NCBI GenBank assembly: GCA_025937235.1
Contig: JAICRU010000007.1
Span: 1 to 59,556, forward strand
DNA from: Acidimicrobiia bacterium
Lineage (GTDB): Bacteria > Actinomycetota > Acidimicrobiia > Spongiisociales > ZC4RG35
Direction of reading: 5' to 3'
Length of the DNA stretch: 59,556 bases
Position 1 is the first letter of the stretch; the number at the start of each line of letters is the position of its first letter. The notes below the pieces were generated by a model. That model did not search any database, had not been told where the DNA came from, and saw only the letters and a program-made list of their open reading frames with translations. This document shows positions 1 to 7,879 of the stretch, one piece after another. The translations under genes were made by a program, and so were the position numbers.

Positions 1-766
1 GGGGGCGGCCACGTCCCGCCCCCCTCTGAAATTCCCAATCTCAACTTCGCTGGACGAAGCATTACTTGACGGGGGTTCTAAAGCCGCTGAACGACCGACC
101 GGCTAGACCAAGGGAAGCATGCTCTGAGTAGCCCAGATCGAGGCCGTGTTGAAGCAACGCTTATGATCGGCGCGCCCGATCGGATCAATGCTCACATCGT
201 GGCGACGGATCCTGTCACGGGAGAGGTGCTGTTGTTCGAACGCAACAGCGTGCTCGCACTCCTTGGGTAGCACAACGATCAGAGCTATCGACTGGAACCT
301 TGTTGTTCGTGTGTTTGCAGACCAGTATGGTTCAAGAAGTGGGGAGGCGCGCGAGTGTCAGGACTCTCACCGATCGCATCAGTAATCATCGCCGGCTACG
401 CCAGAAGGTAGCCCTCCCCAACTGCGCCTATACCAACCTACCGACAAACAGGAAAGGGGCGGCTCCTTTTTTGCGCCTGAAAAGAGCCAAGCCGTGGCGG
501 GTTCGCCCGTCCACAACGTAATATTCAGGACAGAAGTTCTAAGGCTTCCCTCGCCCAGCAGGGGAAGGCGAGAAATCACCCAGCGCCTCCAGGCCCGTAC
601 CCCCGGGTCGGAGGCGCTCTCGCGTATGTAATCGCCGAATCGGAGCCGGGGGATACTCGAAATCATCATCGCAACGTTCATCGTCGCGCCGCTTGCCGCG
701 TCACCCCGAAGGTTCAGCCTCGAATCCCGCGATGAGGAGGATATCCAGGGGTCTTTCTGCGTGCGT
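1..766. other. No convincing gene
   Basis: I see no gene that I can support here. One frame on the plus strand is open from 91 to 270 and ends in a stretch that reads like ordinary protein (IVATDPVTGEVLLFERN, then a TAG stop), with an in-frame ATG at 163 but no ribosome binding site. It may be the tail of a decayed gene. Other open frames in this stretch have no recognisable domain. Confidence 0.3.
453..472 (+). terminator. Weak terminator-like hairpin
   Basis: AAAGG pairs with CCTTT across a 7-nt loop and the 3' side runs into a T tract of six. The stem is only 5 bp, so this may be chance; no confident gene lies immediately upstream. Confidence 0.2.
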
Positions 767-793
767 GTTTCGTCGCAGCCATCGACCGGGTAA
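767..793 (+). promoter_or_regulatory. Possible SigB/SigF-type promoter
   Basis: GTTT at 767-770 and GGGTAA at 788-793 are separated by 17 nt, close to the GTTT-N15-17-GGGTAT pattern of SigF/SigB-type stress promoters in actinobacteria. It lies about 65 nt upstream of an RsbW-like anti-sigma gene, the kind of gene such promoters often autoregulate. The match is by eye only. Confidence 0.35.
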
Positions 794-859
794 ACATCCC
801 GTCATGGCTATATCGATCTGCCCGCCACGCACCAACTGGGAAGGGTCGGGCTAGCCGCG

Positions 860-1264
860 GTGACCAACAGACCGGGCGCAGCGATTGAATTCCCCAATGA
901 GCCCGCATCTGTGGCGGCGGCCCGCAAGTTCGTACGCGACGTGTTGTACCCATTCGGTCTTGACGATGTGGTGCCTCGGATCGTCACGTCCGAGTTGGCC
1001 AGCAATGCAGTGCGCCATGCTCAGACGCCGTTCCGGGTAGCTGTCGATGTGAACCCGGGGACTATTCGAATCGAGGTCGAGGACGGGGCTGGCGCACAGA
1101 AGATCGCCACGGAGATCGCTTCGCCAAACACAGGTCGGGGCCTGCGGATCGTCGAAGACGTCGCTACATCATGGGGTGTTGAACATCGAGGCGAGAAGAA
1201 GGCAGTTTGGATCGAATTGCCTGCAACGCCAAAGGACCCGGAATCTGTGGCTGGACTTCCCTGA
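860..1264 (+). CDS. RsbW/SpoIIAB-like anti-sigma factor kinase
   Basis: This 134-residue protein is essentially a lone HATPase_c_2 domain of the anti-sigma-factor serine kinase family. The N box is TSELASNAVRHA (43-54), the G1 box EVEDGAG (72-78) and the G2 box GRGLRIV (92-98). Family members bind a sigma factor and phosphorylate a partner STAS protein, releasing or retaining sigma according to stress. The start is GTG with no strong Shine-Dalgarno. The next gene, 19 nt downstream, encodes a STAS protein, so the two probably form a partner-switching pair. No sigma gene or PP2C phosphatase is in the window, so its target sigma factor is unknown. Confidence 0.85.
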   Translation: MTNRPGAAIEFPNEPASVAAARKFVRDVLYPFGLDDVVPRIVTSELASNAVRHAQTPFRVAVDVNPGTIRIEVEDGAGAQKIATEIASPNTGRGLRIVEDVATSWGVEHRGEKKAVWIELPATPKDPESVAGLP

Positions 1265-1283
1265 AACACCTGTAGGGTTGATA

Positions 1284-1661
1284 ATGGCAGCGAATCAAGG
1301 ATCGAAGGACACAGTCAACGCACCATCCATTCACGTCGAATCTCACAAGGTTGACACAGGCGAAACACAACTCGTCGTCATCGGCGAGATAGATCTCGCC
1401 ACTTCGTCTGTCGTGGATAGCGCCCTATCGAAGTTGAAGGGTCGTGTCGTCCTCGACCTCAGGAGGGTCGAATTCATGGATTCGACCGGCATCCGTTTGA
1501 TCCTCACGCACCTCGAGCGACTCAACGCGTCTGGCGGGCATCTCCGGATCGTGGCCGACTCGGGGCCCGTTCTCAAGCTGATCCAGATTGCAGGTCTCGC
1601 CGACATTCTGGACATCAGCGACACGCTCCGACCTCAGACTCCCGAATCTGAAGTCGTCTAA
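1284..1661 (+). CDS. STAS-domain anti-anti-sigma factor
   Basis: The product has 125 residues with a single STAS domain at about 28-112 and the signature DSTGIRLIL starting near residue 66. Ser67 in the DSTG motif is the expected phosphorylation site. Proteins of this family (RsbV/SpoIIAA) bind the cognate kinase when unphosphorylated and so free a sigma factor. I chose the ATG at 1284 because the frame is open further upstream only as overlap with the kinase gene, and the protein from 1284 has the family length. The pair is probably co-transcribed. The N-terminal 20 residues and the acidic tail are outside the domain. Confidence 0.85.
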   Translation: MAANQGSKDTVNAPSIHVESHKVDTGETQLVVIGEIDLATSSVVDSALSKLKGRVVLDLRRVEFMDSTGIRLILTHLERLNASGGHLRIVADSGPVLKLIQIAGLADILDISDTLRPQTPESEVV

Positions 1662-1847
1662 CAGGGCACACCGGCCAGGGGTCCGTGCACGCGCCCCCGG
1701 TCTCGAAGAAGGGAACGACGTGTCGGAAGACACCACTACCGATCGCGACGCACCTCGGGGCCGAACGGCATGGATGCAATGAAAAGACCCCCCTCCGGCG
1801 GGAGTGTTGTATCTCGGGCTTCCGGGCTCGTGGCCGGGTGTTCATGT

Positions 1848-1899
1848 GCCCTGAGACGCAAAGGGCCTTTGTCCTCTGTTCCTCCCGAGGCCTCAGGGC
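1848..1899 (+). promoter_or_regulatory. Long hairpin in 5' leader of 1924 gene
   Basis: GCCCTGAG (1848-1855) and CTCAGGGC (1892-1899) form an 8-bp inverted repeat. Inside it the 13-mer CAAAGGGCCTTTG (1859-1871) is a perfect palindrome with one central base. The structure ends about 14 nt before an AAAGGAGG ribosome binding site, so it could be an mRNA fold or a protein operator. I cannot tell which from sequence alone. Confidence 0.4.
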
Positions 1900-1923
1900 G
1901 ACCCTGGGACAAAGGAGGTCGAG

Positions 1924-2319
1924 ATGGGCGACAGCTACATCCTCTTCGATATCCCCGGCGGGGGAAGGCCGATCGACCAGGGCTTCCTCGAGCAGCTCGG
2001 CCACAGGGTCATGGTCTGCCCGGGTCCCGCACCGGGGACGCTTTGCCCCATCCTCAGCGGTGAGGGCTGTCCGTTGGCCGAGTCAGCTCACGGGATCGTC
2101 TTCGAGCTCGATCTCGATCGCCCGCAGCATCGCACCATCCTGAAGCGATACAAGGAGACGCTCCGGGAGGACGTGCCGATTCGCGTGGTGCTCGAGCCGG
2201 GCCAGGCCGAGCGATATCCAGACCTGATACGCGGTCTGAAGGTGGTCGACCACGCCCCGGTGGCCGGTGACCTGGACGCCCTGGCCGCCGAGGTGGACGC
2301 CGCCGACGGTCTCGCCTGA
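1924..2319 (+). CDS. Hypothetical protein, soluble, about 131 aa
   Basis: I do not recognise a named family. The product is a soluble 131-residue acidic protein with a pattern of short strands and helices. It has a cysteine-containing segment (MVCPGPAPGTLCPILSGEGC, about 31-50) and a C-terminal half rich in Val/Leu/Asp that resembles the end of a receiver-like or universal-stress-like fold. An excellent AAAGGAGG ribosome binding site 5-6 nt before ATG 1924 supports the start. It lies between the STAS gene and a convergent cyclase gene and is preceded by a strong hairpin. GC at third positions is high and even, consistent with a real gene. Confidence 0.7.
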   Translation: MGDSYILFDIPGGGRPIDQGFLEQLGHRVMVCPGPAPGTLCPILSGEGCPLAESAHGIVFELDLDRPQHRTILKRYKETLREDVPIRVVLEPGQAERYPDLIRGLKVVDHAPVAGDLDALAAEVDAADGLA

Positions 2320-2390
2320 CCAGCGCCCGGATCCGGGCCCATTGTCGAAACCGTATCTCTGGGCGGCCCGGCGGCCGTCCCGGGGATACC

Positions 2391-3965
2391 TCAATCGTTA
2401 ACATCGCGTAGCCGAAAGACCCCAAGCCGGTTGGCTCGCCCGGCAAGATCGAGCAGCCCCACCGGCTCCACCGTCAACCGCTCCCGTGCAGCTTCGTAGG
2501 TTGTTTCCCCGATGAGTACCTCACCAGGCACCGCCTTGGCCTGGAGACGGGCGGCGACGTTGACCGTGTCGCCGATGGCGGTGAAGCTCCTGCGCTCCTC
2601 AGAGCCCACGTTGCCGACGACGGCGGGTCCGGTGTTGACACCAATCCGGAACCGAGGCCAATCCAGGTGACGCCCGGCGACCTGCTCGCTGCCCTCCTGG
2701 AAGCCAAGTCCCGCTCTGCATCCGCGCAGGGCGTGATCGTCCTGATCCCCGGCGACATTGAACACCACCAGGACGGCATCACCGGCGATGCTGTCGACGA
2801 ACCCCCCGTTGGCCTCGACCACTGGGAGTGTCAGCGACCAGTATTCGTTGAGCATTTCCAGCACCTGCCCCGGCTCCGCCTCCTCGGAGAAGGTGGTGAA
2901 CCCCCGGAGGTCGGCGAAAAGCACCGTGATGTCACGCGTCTCCCCGCCAAGCTCGGTCACCTCCGGGTTGCGACGTATTCGGGACGCAAGCTGAGTCGAC
3001 AGGTAGGGGGCGAATAGCTCATCGAGCCTCCGTATCTCCCTTGCTGCATGTGCCAGCAGCTCGGCCTCGTCTGCGGATAGCTCGAATGTGGCGGACAGAT
3101 CTTCGATTCCGGCATCGTGGGAGACCAATGCCTTCACCGCGTCAGCCCGCTCTCGGTCTACCCGGCCGAGGGTGGAGTCGAGATAGAGGCTGCTGAAGGC
3201 GGCCGCGACGGAGTCCTGTCGGCGGTACTCCTTGCGTACTGCCAGAGCGGCTATCACAAAGGCCACCGCCATCAGAACGTGCCATTCCCACCAGCTCAGG
3301 TGCCAGTTGGATGAAACAGTCACCGCAAGCATCGCTTCGCCGAGGAGGACCCACGTTGCCACGATCGCCAGAACCAACGACGCCGAACGCTGGCGATATA
3401 TCGCGGTGTAACGAAATGCGGCGAGGCCGTAGAGGACCATCCCCGCTATGCCGATCACGATCAGCCAGCCTTCGCCGGCCTCGACCAGGTCTGGATCGCC
3501 GAAAGGGGGCCAGCCCGCGAGTGAGAGGACGGCCCATGCCAGCAGCAGGCCGAGGACACCCGATCGGAGCAATTGCTGTGATCGGCCCAGCCACCTGGCG
3601 CTTGGCGAGAGCAGGGCGAGACCCGACGCAGCGGCGAAACACGAGCCAACGAACAGCCCGATGGGCATGGCGACGTCGAAGCCGGCATTGGGCCCCGCCA
3701 GCAGGACACCGGGCGTAGCCAGGGCGTGCAGGGCGAGGAAGCCGGCGCTCGAGATGAAAGCGAGGGAGACCAGGAACACCCTGACGTCTCTCCGCTTGCG
3801 CGCCGCCTCGCCCATCACCAACCCGAGGAGCACCGCGAGCCCACTCACCACGATCACCAACCAGAAGTGGGTGGGATTGTGCTGCCATTGCAGATCCAGC
3901 TCGGGTCGGATCAGCAGCAGGAGCAGACCTGCCAGAGGGAGGGCGAGGGCGATGATGATCAACAT
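2391..3965 (-). CDS. Membrane-anchored class III adenylate/guanylate cyclase
   Basis: The 524-residue protein has about seven hydrophobic segments in residues 1-245, a linker or helical signalling segment (250-330) and a C-terminal class III nucleotidyl cyclase domain (about 340-510). Metal-binding aspartates are visible in FADLRGFT (D352) and GDAVLVVF (D396), and the GDTVNVAARL motif (465-474) supplies the transition-state Asn/Arg. The position usually occupied by the purine-reading Lys, just before the second GD motif, is Ser392, so substrate preference is uncertain. It converges on the 1924 gene. Cyclic-nucleotide output is plausible here because a cyclic-nucleotide-binding histidine kinase is encoded at 39.3-40.6 kb, but that link is inference. 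Confidence 0.9.
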   Translation of the reverse strand: MLIIIALALPLAGLLLLLIRPELDLQWQHNPTHFWLVIVVSGLAVLLGLVMGEAARKRRDVRVFLVSLAFISSAGFLALHALATPGVLLAGPNAGFDVAMPIGLFVGSCFAAASGLALLSPSARWLGRSQQLLRSGVLGLLLAWAVLSLAGWPPFGDPDLVEAGEGWLIVIGIAGMVLYGLAAFRYTAIYRQRSASLVLAIVATWVLLGEAMLAVTVSSNWHLSWWEWHVLMAVAFVIAALAVRKEYRRQDSVAAAFSSLYLDSTLGRVDRERADAVKALVSHDAGIEDLSATFELSADEAELLAHAAREIRRLDELFAPYLSTQLASRIRRNPEVTELGGETRDITVLFADLRGFTTFSEEAEPGQVLEMLNEYWSLTLPVVEANGGFVDSIAGDAVLVVFNVAGDQDDHALRGCRAGLGFQEGSEQVAGRHLDWPRFRIGVNTGPAVVGNVGSEERRSFTAIGDTVNVAARLQAKAVPGEVLIGETTYEAARERLTVEPVGLLDLAGRANRLGVFRLRDVND

Positions 3966-4117
3966 GACGGCTGACCGCAGATGACCGCGATGGGACTCAG
4001 ATACTCATGTCTGTCCATCCAGGGTATCCGGTTGGTTCTACCCGGTGAGCGATTGGAGCCGGGCTCGCCTCATCACTCAACCATGTGGAATATCGGACGA
4101 CTAGGTCACATGGAGAC

Positions 4118-4333
4118 CTATTGAGCACCATCGAGCATCAGGTCGACGTCGAGGAAGCCGTCACCCTCCTCGACTCTGACCACCCGAAGACGGGCGTTCG
4201 GCTTCGAGATCCACGCAGTACGGTTTCGCAGACGGATCTCGGTGGCGCGATTGTCCTGCGTCATCACCCGTATCCTCGCTCGACCCGTCGTTCTGAGCAG
4301 GGCGAGGGCAGCGTCGATGGCGCCTTCGATCAT
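4118..4333 (-). CDS. Small hypothetical protein, 71 aa
   Basis: The frame encodes 71 residues, mostly beta-type, with many charged residues (RARIRVMTQDNRATEIRLRN) and no membrane segment. I do not recognise it. It starts with ATG, has no strong Shine-Dalgarno, and lies alone between a cyclase gene transcribed the same way and a plus-strand small membrane protein. The regular amino-acid composition argues for coding, but the competing frames make this uncertain. The 225 nt up to the next gene hold nothing that I can support. Confidence 0.45.
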   Translation of the reverse strand: MIEGAIDAALALLRTTGRARIRVMTQDNRATEIRLRNRTAWISKPNARLRVVRVEEGDGFLDVDLMLDGAQ

Positions 4334-4558
4334 GTCGGGAGCCTACGCATTGCCCTCGACCGAAGACCCCAGGTCGCGAAACCATTATTGGCATTGGCCT
4401 CCAGTCGAAGGAGATCAGACCGATCACAAGTCTTGGTGGGGTGGCACCGATGGTCAGGAGTCTCCGCTGCTTGCCGTCGCCCCAGAAATCGGCGTCCCTG
4501 CTGCGCCAGGGACCGGTAAGGAGCGGTCAACGGCTCCAATGACGAGAGGTTTGGCTGA

Positions 4559-4756
4559 ATGACACTGATGCACATGGTTTTGGGGGCGCTGTCTTCGATC
4601 CTGGGCGCCCATCTGTCCTGGGCCCTCACCGATTGGATCATCGAACGGAAGATGGCTGGGCGTCCTGTCCTCATGCCCGCGATCGCATCGGTCGCCGGAC
4701 TCGCGTTGCTCCTCGTTACGTTCGGGGTAGTGCTGTCGGAGACAGCGGCGGCCTGA
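4559..4756 (+). CDS. Small membrane protein, 65 aa
   Basis: The 65-residue product has two hydrophobic helices (about 5-25 and 40-62) joined by a short charged loop (IIERKMAGRP). GAGAGG lies upstream of ATG 4559. It ends 10 nt from the 3' end of another small membrane protein on the opposite strand, so the two genes converge. No family recognised. Confidence 0.5.
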   Translation: MTLMHMVLGALSSILGAHLSWALTDWIIERKMAGRPVLMPAIASVAGLALLLVTFGVVLSETAAA

Positions 4757-4765
4757 ACCGGGTAG

Positions 4766-4969
4766 TCACCGTCGGCCGGACCGACCCCTCCAGAACAACA
4801 GGCCGCCGGCCACCATCGCCACCACACCCCAGGCCACCCACGCCATCTCGCCGGTCATGAAGCTCTGCGGAGCAAAGGCGACGTCGAATCCCTGGAGGAT
4901 CCAGACCAATCCGATGATGGCCAGGACCATCCCCGCCGCCCTGCTCAGATCTCGCATCGCTCTTGACAT
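4766..4969 (-). CDS. Small membrane protein, 67 aa
   Basis: The 67-residue product has two predicted membrane helices, about 11-30 and 42-60, a basic N-terminus (MSRAMRDLSRAAG) and a basic C-terminus (WRGRSGRR). This is a common layout for small actinobacterial inner-membrane proteins of unknown function. It is divergent from the leader-peptide region of the aromatic biosynthesis gene, and the 31 nt to the leader ATG must hold both promoters or parts of them. Confidence 0.55.
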   Translation of the reverse strand: MSRAMRDLSRAAGMVLAIIGLVWILQGFDVAFAPQSFMTGEMAWVAWGVVAMVAGGLLFWRGRSGRR

Positions 4970-5000
4970 TCTCCATCAGGTCAGCGAATAATCAGCGCCC

Positions 5001-5075
5001 ATGACGACGAGCCCGACCTCGATCTCCGACGCCATCTCCCGGCGCTTCTTCGGGTTCGTCTATTTCGGCGCCTAG
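5001..5075 (+). CDS. Phe/Tyr-rich leader peptide
   Basis: A 24-codon ORF begins at ATG 5001 and ends at TAG 5073-5075, 69 nt before the aromatic biosynthesis fusion gene. Its last codons read RRFFGFVYFGA, so five of the last nine residues are Phe or Tyr. This is the composition of pheA-type leader peptides, where ribosome stalling at Phe codons reports charged tRNA-Phe supply. The peptide is short, has no domain, and its stop codon lies inside a perfect hairpin. There is no obvious Shine-Dalgarno. Function is inferred from composition and location. Confidence 0.65.
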   Translation: MTTSPTSISDAISRRFFGFVYFGA

Positions 5076-5136
5076 CGCCGATCCACCTCACCCCGCGCCA
5101 CTCCGTAACTCTTCACCCTTCGAACGCGCCGAGGCG
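5066..5136 (+). promoter_or_regulatory. Alternative hairpins between leader and aro fusion
   Basis: CGGCGC (5066-5071) pairs with GCGCCG (5075-5080) across the loop CTA, and the leader stop codon sits in this stem-loop. The same hexamer GCGCCG recurs at 5126-5131, so the first arm can pair with either copy. A third short stem, CGCC/GGCG (5127-5136), lies just before the fusion gene start. No T tract follows, so control by translation or Rho is more likely than an intrinsic terminator. Confidence 0.4.
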
Positions 5137-5144
5137 AACCCCAA

Positions 5145-7178
5145 ATGGACCAGAGAACAAATCCCAACCCAGGTGACATCGAACGGATCCGGGACGACAT
5201 CGACCGGATCGACGCAGACATCCTCAAGCTCCTCGCCGAGCGTAAGGCACACAGCCTTCGCATCGCCAAGGAGAAGGGGATCCACGATCGCCCCTCCCGT
5301 GATCAGACGAGGGAGGAGGGTCTCATCTCCGACCGCATCGCCTCCGGGATGGAGCATGACCTCGACTCAGGTCTGGTGAACCGGCTCTGGAGGGAGATCG
5401 TCAACGACTCGGTCCGGATCCAGCAGGAGTTCCTGGATCGCATGGAAGGCCCCGATTCGGCGGTGACCGTGGCCATCCAGGGCATCGACGGCTCCTACAG
5501 CCAACTCGCCGCCCAGCAGTACTTCGATCACAAGGGAACCTCGGTCAACTACGTCAGGTCGCCAACCTTCGCAGCCGCCATCGCTGCCGTGCAGCGGGGC
5601 GAGGCCGACGTGGCGGTCCTCCCCATCGAGAACACGACATCGGGTGCGATTTCCGAGGTCTACGACCTCCTCCTCGACAGCAACCTCCGTTTCGTGGGTG
5701 ACGTCCGGTTCCGGATACGTCATTGCCTGCTCGGGATCGAAGGCGCGTCGATCTCGGAGCTGCGCCGGATCTACTGCCATCCACAGGCGGTGGCCCAATG
5801 CTCCGAGTTTCTCGCCCAGCTCGACCATTGCGAGATCGTCTACTTCTCCGACACTGCCCTGTCCGGGCAGAAGATCCGTGATCTCGACGATCGCACCATC
5901 GCCGCCATAGCCAGTGAGGAGGCGGGGCGGATCTTCGGTCTCGACGTCCTCAAGACGGGGATCGCCAACCGCGACGAGAACTACACCAGGTTCGTCGTCG
6001 TCGCCCCCGAGCCGGCCCACGTGCCTGAAGGCGTCCCCACCAAGACCTCGATCGTGATGGCGGTCGGCAACCATCCGGGAGCGCTAATGGACGCCCTCGG
6101 TGTGTTCCACGACGCCGACATCAACCTGGTCATGCTCGAGTCACGGCCGATCCCGAACAACCCGCGAGAGGAGCTGTTCTATCTCGACTTCGACGGCAAC
6201 ATCTCGGATCAGTCGGTCGTCGACGTGCTCGACGTCCTGACCCGGCAAGTCCGTTTCATGCGGGTTCTGGGTAGCTATCCCTCCCGCGATCTCCGGCCCA
6301 AGCCCGTCGAGCGCAAGGTGAGACAGGTCATCCCCAAGGGCCGCTCGGCCCTGACCCAGCTCGAGCCGTTGCCATCCAGCCCTACGGGCTACCGGCTGGG
6401 CAGCCGGGGACACAAGGAGCAGAACACGATCGTCGAAGTCGCCGGGGTGAAACTCGGTGGCGAGGACCTCGTCGTGATCGCCGGGCCATGCGCGGTGGAG
6501 TCTTGGGATCAGGTGATGACCGCGGCCAAGGTGGTCAAGGAGAGGGGTGGCTCCATCCTCAGGGGTGGCTGCTTCAAGCCCCGGACCTCGCCCTACAGCT
6601 TCCAGGGGCTGGGCTTCGAGGCCCTGGAAATGCTGGTCGAGGCGGGCAAGGCCTATGGGCTTCCAGTGGTCACCGAGGTGGTGTCCCCCGAAGACGTCGA
6701 GGGTGTGGCTCGCAAGGCGGACATCCTCCAGATCGGCACTCGCAACATGCAGAACTTCTCGTTGCTGTCGGCGGTGGGCCGGGCCCATCGTCCGGTGATG
6801 CTGAAGCGGGGCATGAGCTCCTCGCTGGAAGAGCTCTTGCAGGCCGCGGAGTACATCCTCTCCGAGGGGAACCAGCAGGTCTTCCTCTGCGAGCGGGGGA
6901 TCAGGACATTCGAGACCTCGACCCGGAACACCCTCGATCTGAGCGCGGTTCCCGTGCTCCGGCAGCGGACCCATCTGCCTGTGATCGTGGACCCGTCACA
7001 CGCGGCGGGGGACCGTGACCTGGTCCCGCCCTTGGCACTGGCTGCCCAGGCGATAGGGGCTCATGGGATCATGGTCGAGATCCACCCGGATCCGGATTCG
7101 GCGTTGAGTGACGGCCCCCAGTCATTGACGCTGGATCAGTTCCGGGACATGATGGTGGCGCTGGGGCTGAGCAGCTGA
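5145..7178 (+). CDS. Chorismate mutase-prephenate dehydratase-DAHP synthase fusion
   Basis: This 677-residue protein joins three enzymes of aromatic amino-acid synthesis. An AroQ-type chorismate mutase occupies about 10-95 ([18 protein letters not shown]). A prephenate dehydratase follows at 106-288 with the catalytic TRF motif at 281-283. An ACT domain at 299-376 carries GALM (312-315) and ESRP (332-335), the signatures of phenylalanine binding. A class I-beta DAHP synthase occupies 425-675 with GPCAVES (447-453), LRGGCFKPR (472-480) and DPSH (616-619). One polypeptide thus holds the first step of the shikimate pathway and the two Phe-specific steps. Start ATG 5145 has no clear Shine-Dalgarno, which fits control by the upstream leader. 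Confidence 0.93.
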   Translation: MDQRTNPNPGDIERIRDDIDRIDADILKLLAERKAHSLRIAKEKGIHDRPSRDQTREEGLISDRIASGMEHDLDSGLVNRLWREIVNDSVRIQQEFLDRMEGPDSAVTVAIQGIDGSYSQLAAQQYFDHKGTSVNYVRSPTFAAAIAAVQRGEADVAVLPIENTTSGAISEVYDLLLDSNLRFVGDVRFRIRHCLLGIEGASISELRRIYCHPQAVAQCSEFLAQLDHCEIVYFSDTALSGQKIRDLDDRTIAAIASEEAGRIFGLDVLKTGIANRDENYTRFVVVAPEPAHVPEGVPTKTSIVMAVGNHPGALMDALGVFHDADINLVMLESRPIPNNPREELFYLDFDGNISDQSVVDVLDVLTRQVRFMRVLGSYPSRDLRPKPVERKVRQVIPKGRSALTQLEPLPSSPTGYRLGSRGHKEQNTIVEVAGVKLGGEDLVVIAGPCAVESWDQVMTAAKVVKERGGSILRGGCFKPRTSPYSFQGLGFEALEMLVEAGKAYGLPVVTEVVSPEDVEGVARKADILQIGTRNMQNFSLLSAVGRAHRPVMLKRGMSSSLEELLQAAEYILSEGNQQVFLCERGIRTFETSTRNTLDLSAVPVLRQRTHLPVIVDPSHAAGDRDLVPPLALAAQAIGAHGIMVEIHPDPDSALSDGPQSLTLDQFRDMMVALGLSS

Positions 7179-7193
7179 CGCCTTCGCCGCCCA

Positions 7194-7238
7194 AATTGGG
7201 ACGGATAGCGACCAAATGCGGAACCCACGCTCCCAATT
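7194..7238. repeat. Inverted repeat between convergent genes
   Basis: AATTGGGA (7194-7201) and TCCCAATT (7231-7238) form an 8-bp inverted repeat with a 29-nt loop in the 80-nt gap where the aro fusion gene and leuD converge. It could act as a two-way termination structure; there is no T tract. Confidence 0.3.
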
Positions 7239-7258
7239 ACGGGTTAGGCGGCTGTCAA

Positions 7259-7879
7259 TCACGAAGTGGGGCTGGCCTCGACCGTGGTCGGGAGCCAGCT
7301 GTCCCTGGCCTCCTCGTGAGCCGAGATGAGGTCGTCGTGGGTCAGGGTCGCCCCGATCGGGTCCAGGCCCCGCCGAAGGCGGTTCTTAGCAGTGGGGTCG
7401 ATGTCGAAAAACTCTTCGATCCCATCGGCGGTAACGGTCTGCGTTTCCAGGTCGATTGTGACCTCGGAGCCCGGATTGGCGGCCAGGTCGATGAGCCTGC
7501 TCACGACGTCCTGGGGCAACTCGACCACCAGCAGCCCGACGTTGCTCGAGTTGTTGCGGAAGATATCCGCTGCCGATGGCGTGATCACGGCCTCGAACCC
7601 CCATTGCTCGATGGCCCACGGAGCGTGTTCCCGGGAGGAGCCACACCCAAAGTTGGGGCCCGTCACCAGGACCTTGGCACCCCGTCGGGCCGGGTCATTG
7701 ATGATGAAGTCGGAGCTCGGCGTCCCATCGTCGGTGTGGGCCCAGTTGTAGAAGAGGAACTCGCCGTACCCATCCCGCTCGATCCGTTTGAGGAACTGCT
7801 GGGGGATGATCTGGTCGGTGTCGACGTCGGAGCGGTCGAGCGGGACCATCCGGCCCGTCACCGTGCTCACTGGCTTCAT
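7259..7879 (-). CDS. leuD: 3-Isopropylmalate dehydratase small subunit
   Basis: LeuD of 206 residues is the swivel domain that completes isopropylmalate isomerase with LeuC. The signature [12 protein letters not shown] is present, with the substrate-contacting segment [12 protein letters not shown]. Length is typical of the family. The start ATG at 7879 overlaps the leuC stop in an ATGA motif; longer upstream readings run into leuC and are rejected. It is the last gene of the ilvBN-leuABCD operon and converges on the aromatic fusion gene. Confidence 0.95.
   Translation of the reverse strand: MKPVSTVTGRMVPLDRSDVDTDQIIPQQFLKRIERDGYGEFLFYNWAHTDDGTPSSDFIINDPARRGAKVLVTGPNFGCGSSREHAPWAIEQWGFEAVITPSAADIFRNNSSNVGLLVVELPQDVVSRLIDLAANPGSEVTIDLETQTVTADGIEEFFDIDPTAKNRLRRGLDPIGATLTHDDLISAHEEARDSWLPTTVEASPTS

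Noticed and set aside
379-681. Open minus-strand frame of 100 codons
   Set aside because: No domain, no ribosome binding site, and Trp/Arg-rich composition typical of an antisense frame.
1863-1874. DosR/DevR-like box GGGCCTTTGTCC
   Set aside because: It lacks one base of the symmetrical GGGACTWWAGTCCC spacing, and the surrounding hairpin explains the symmetry better.
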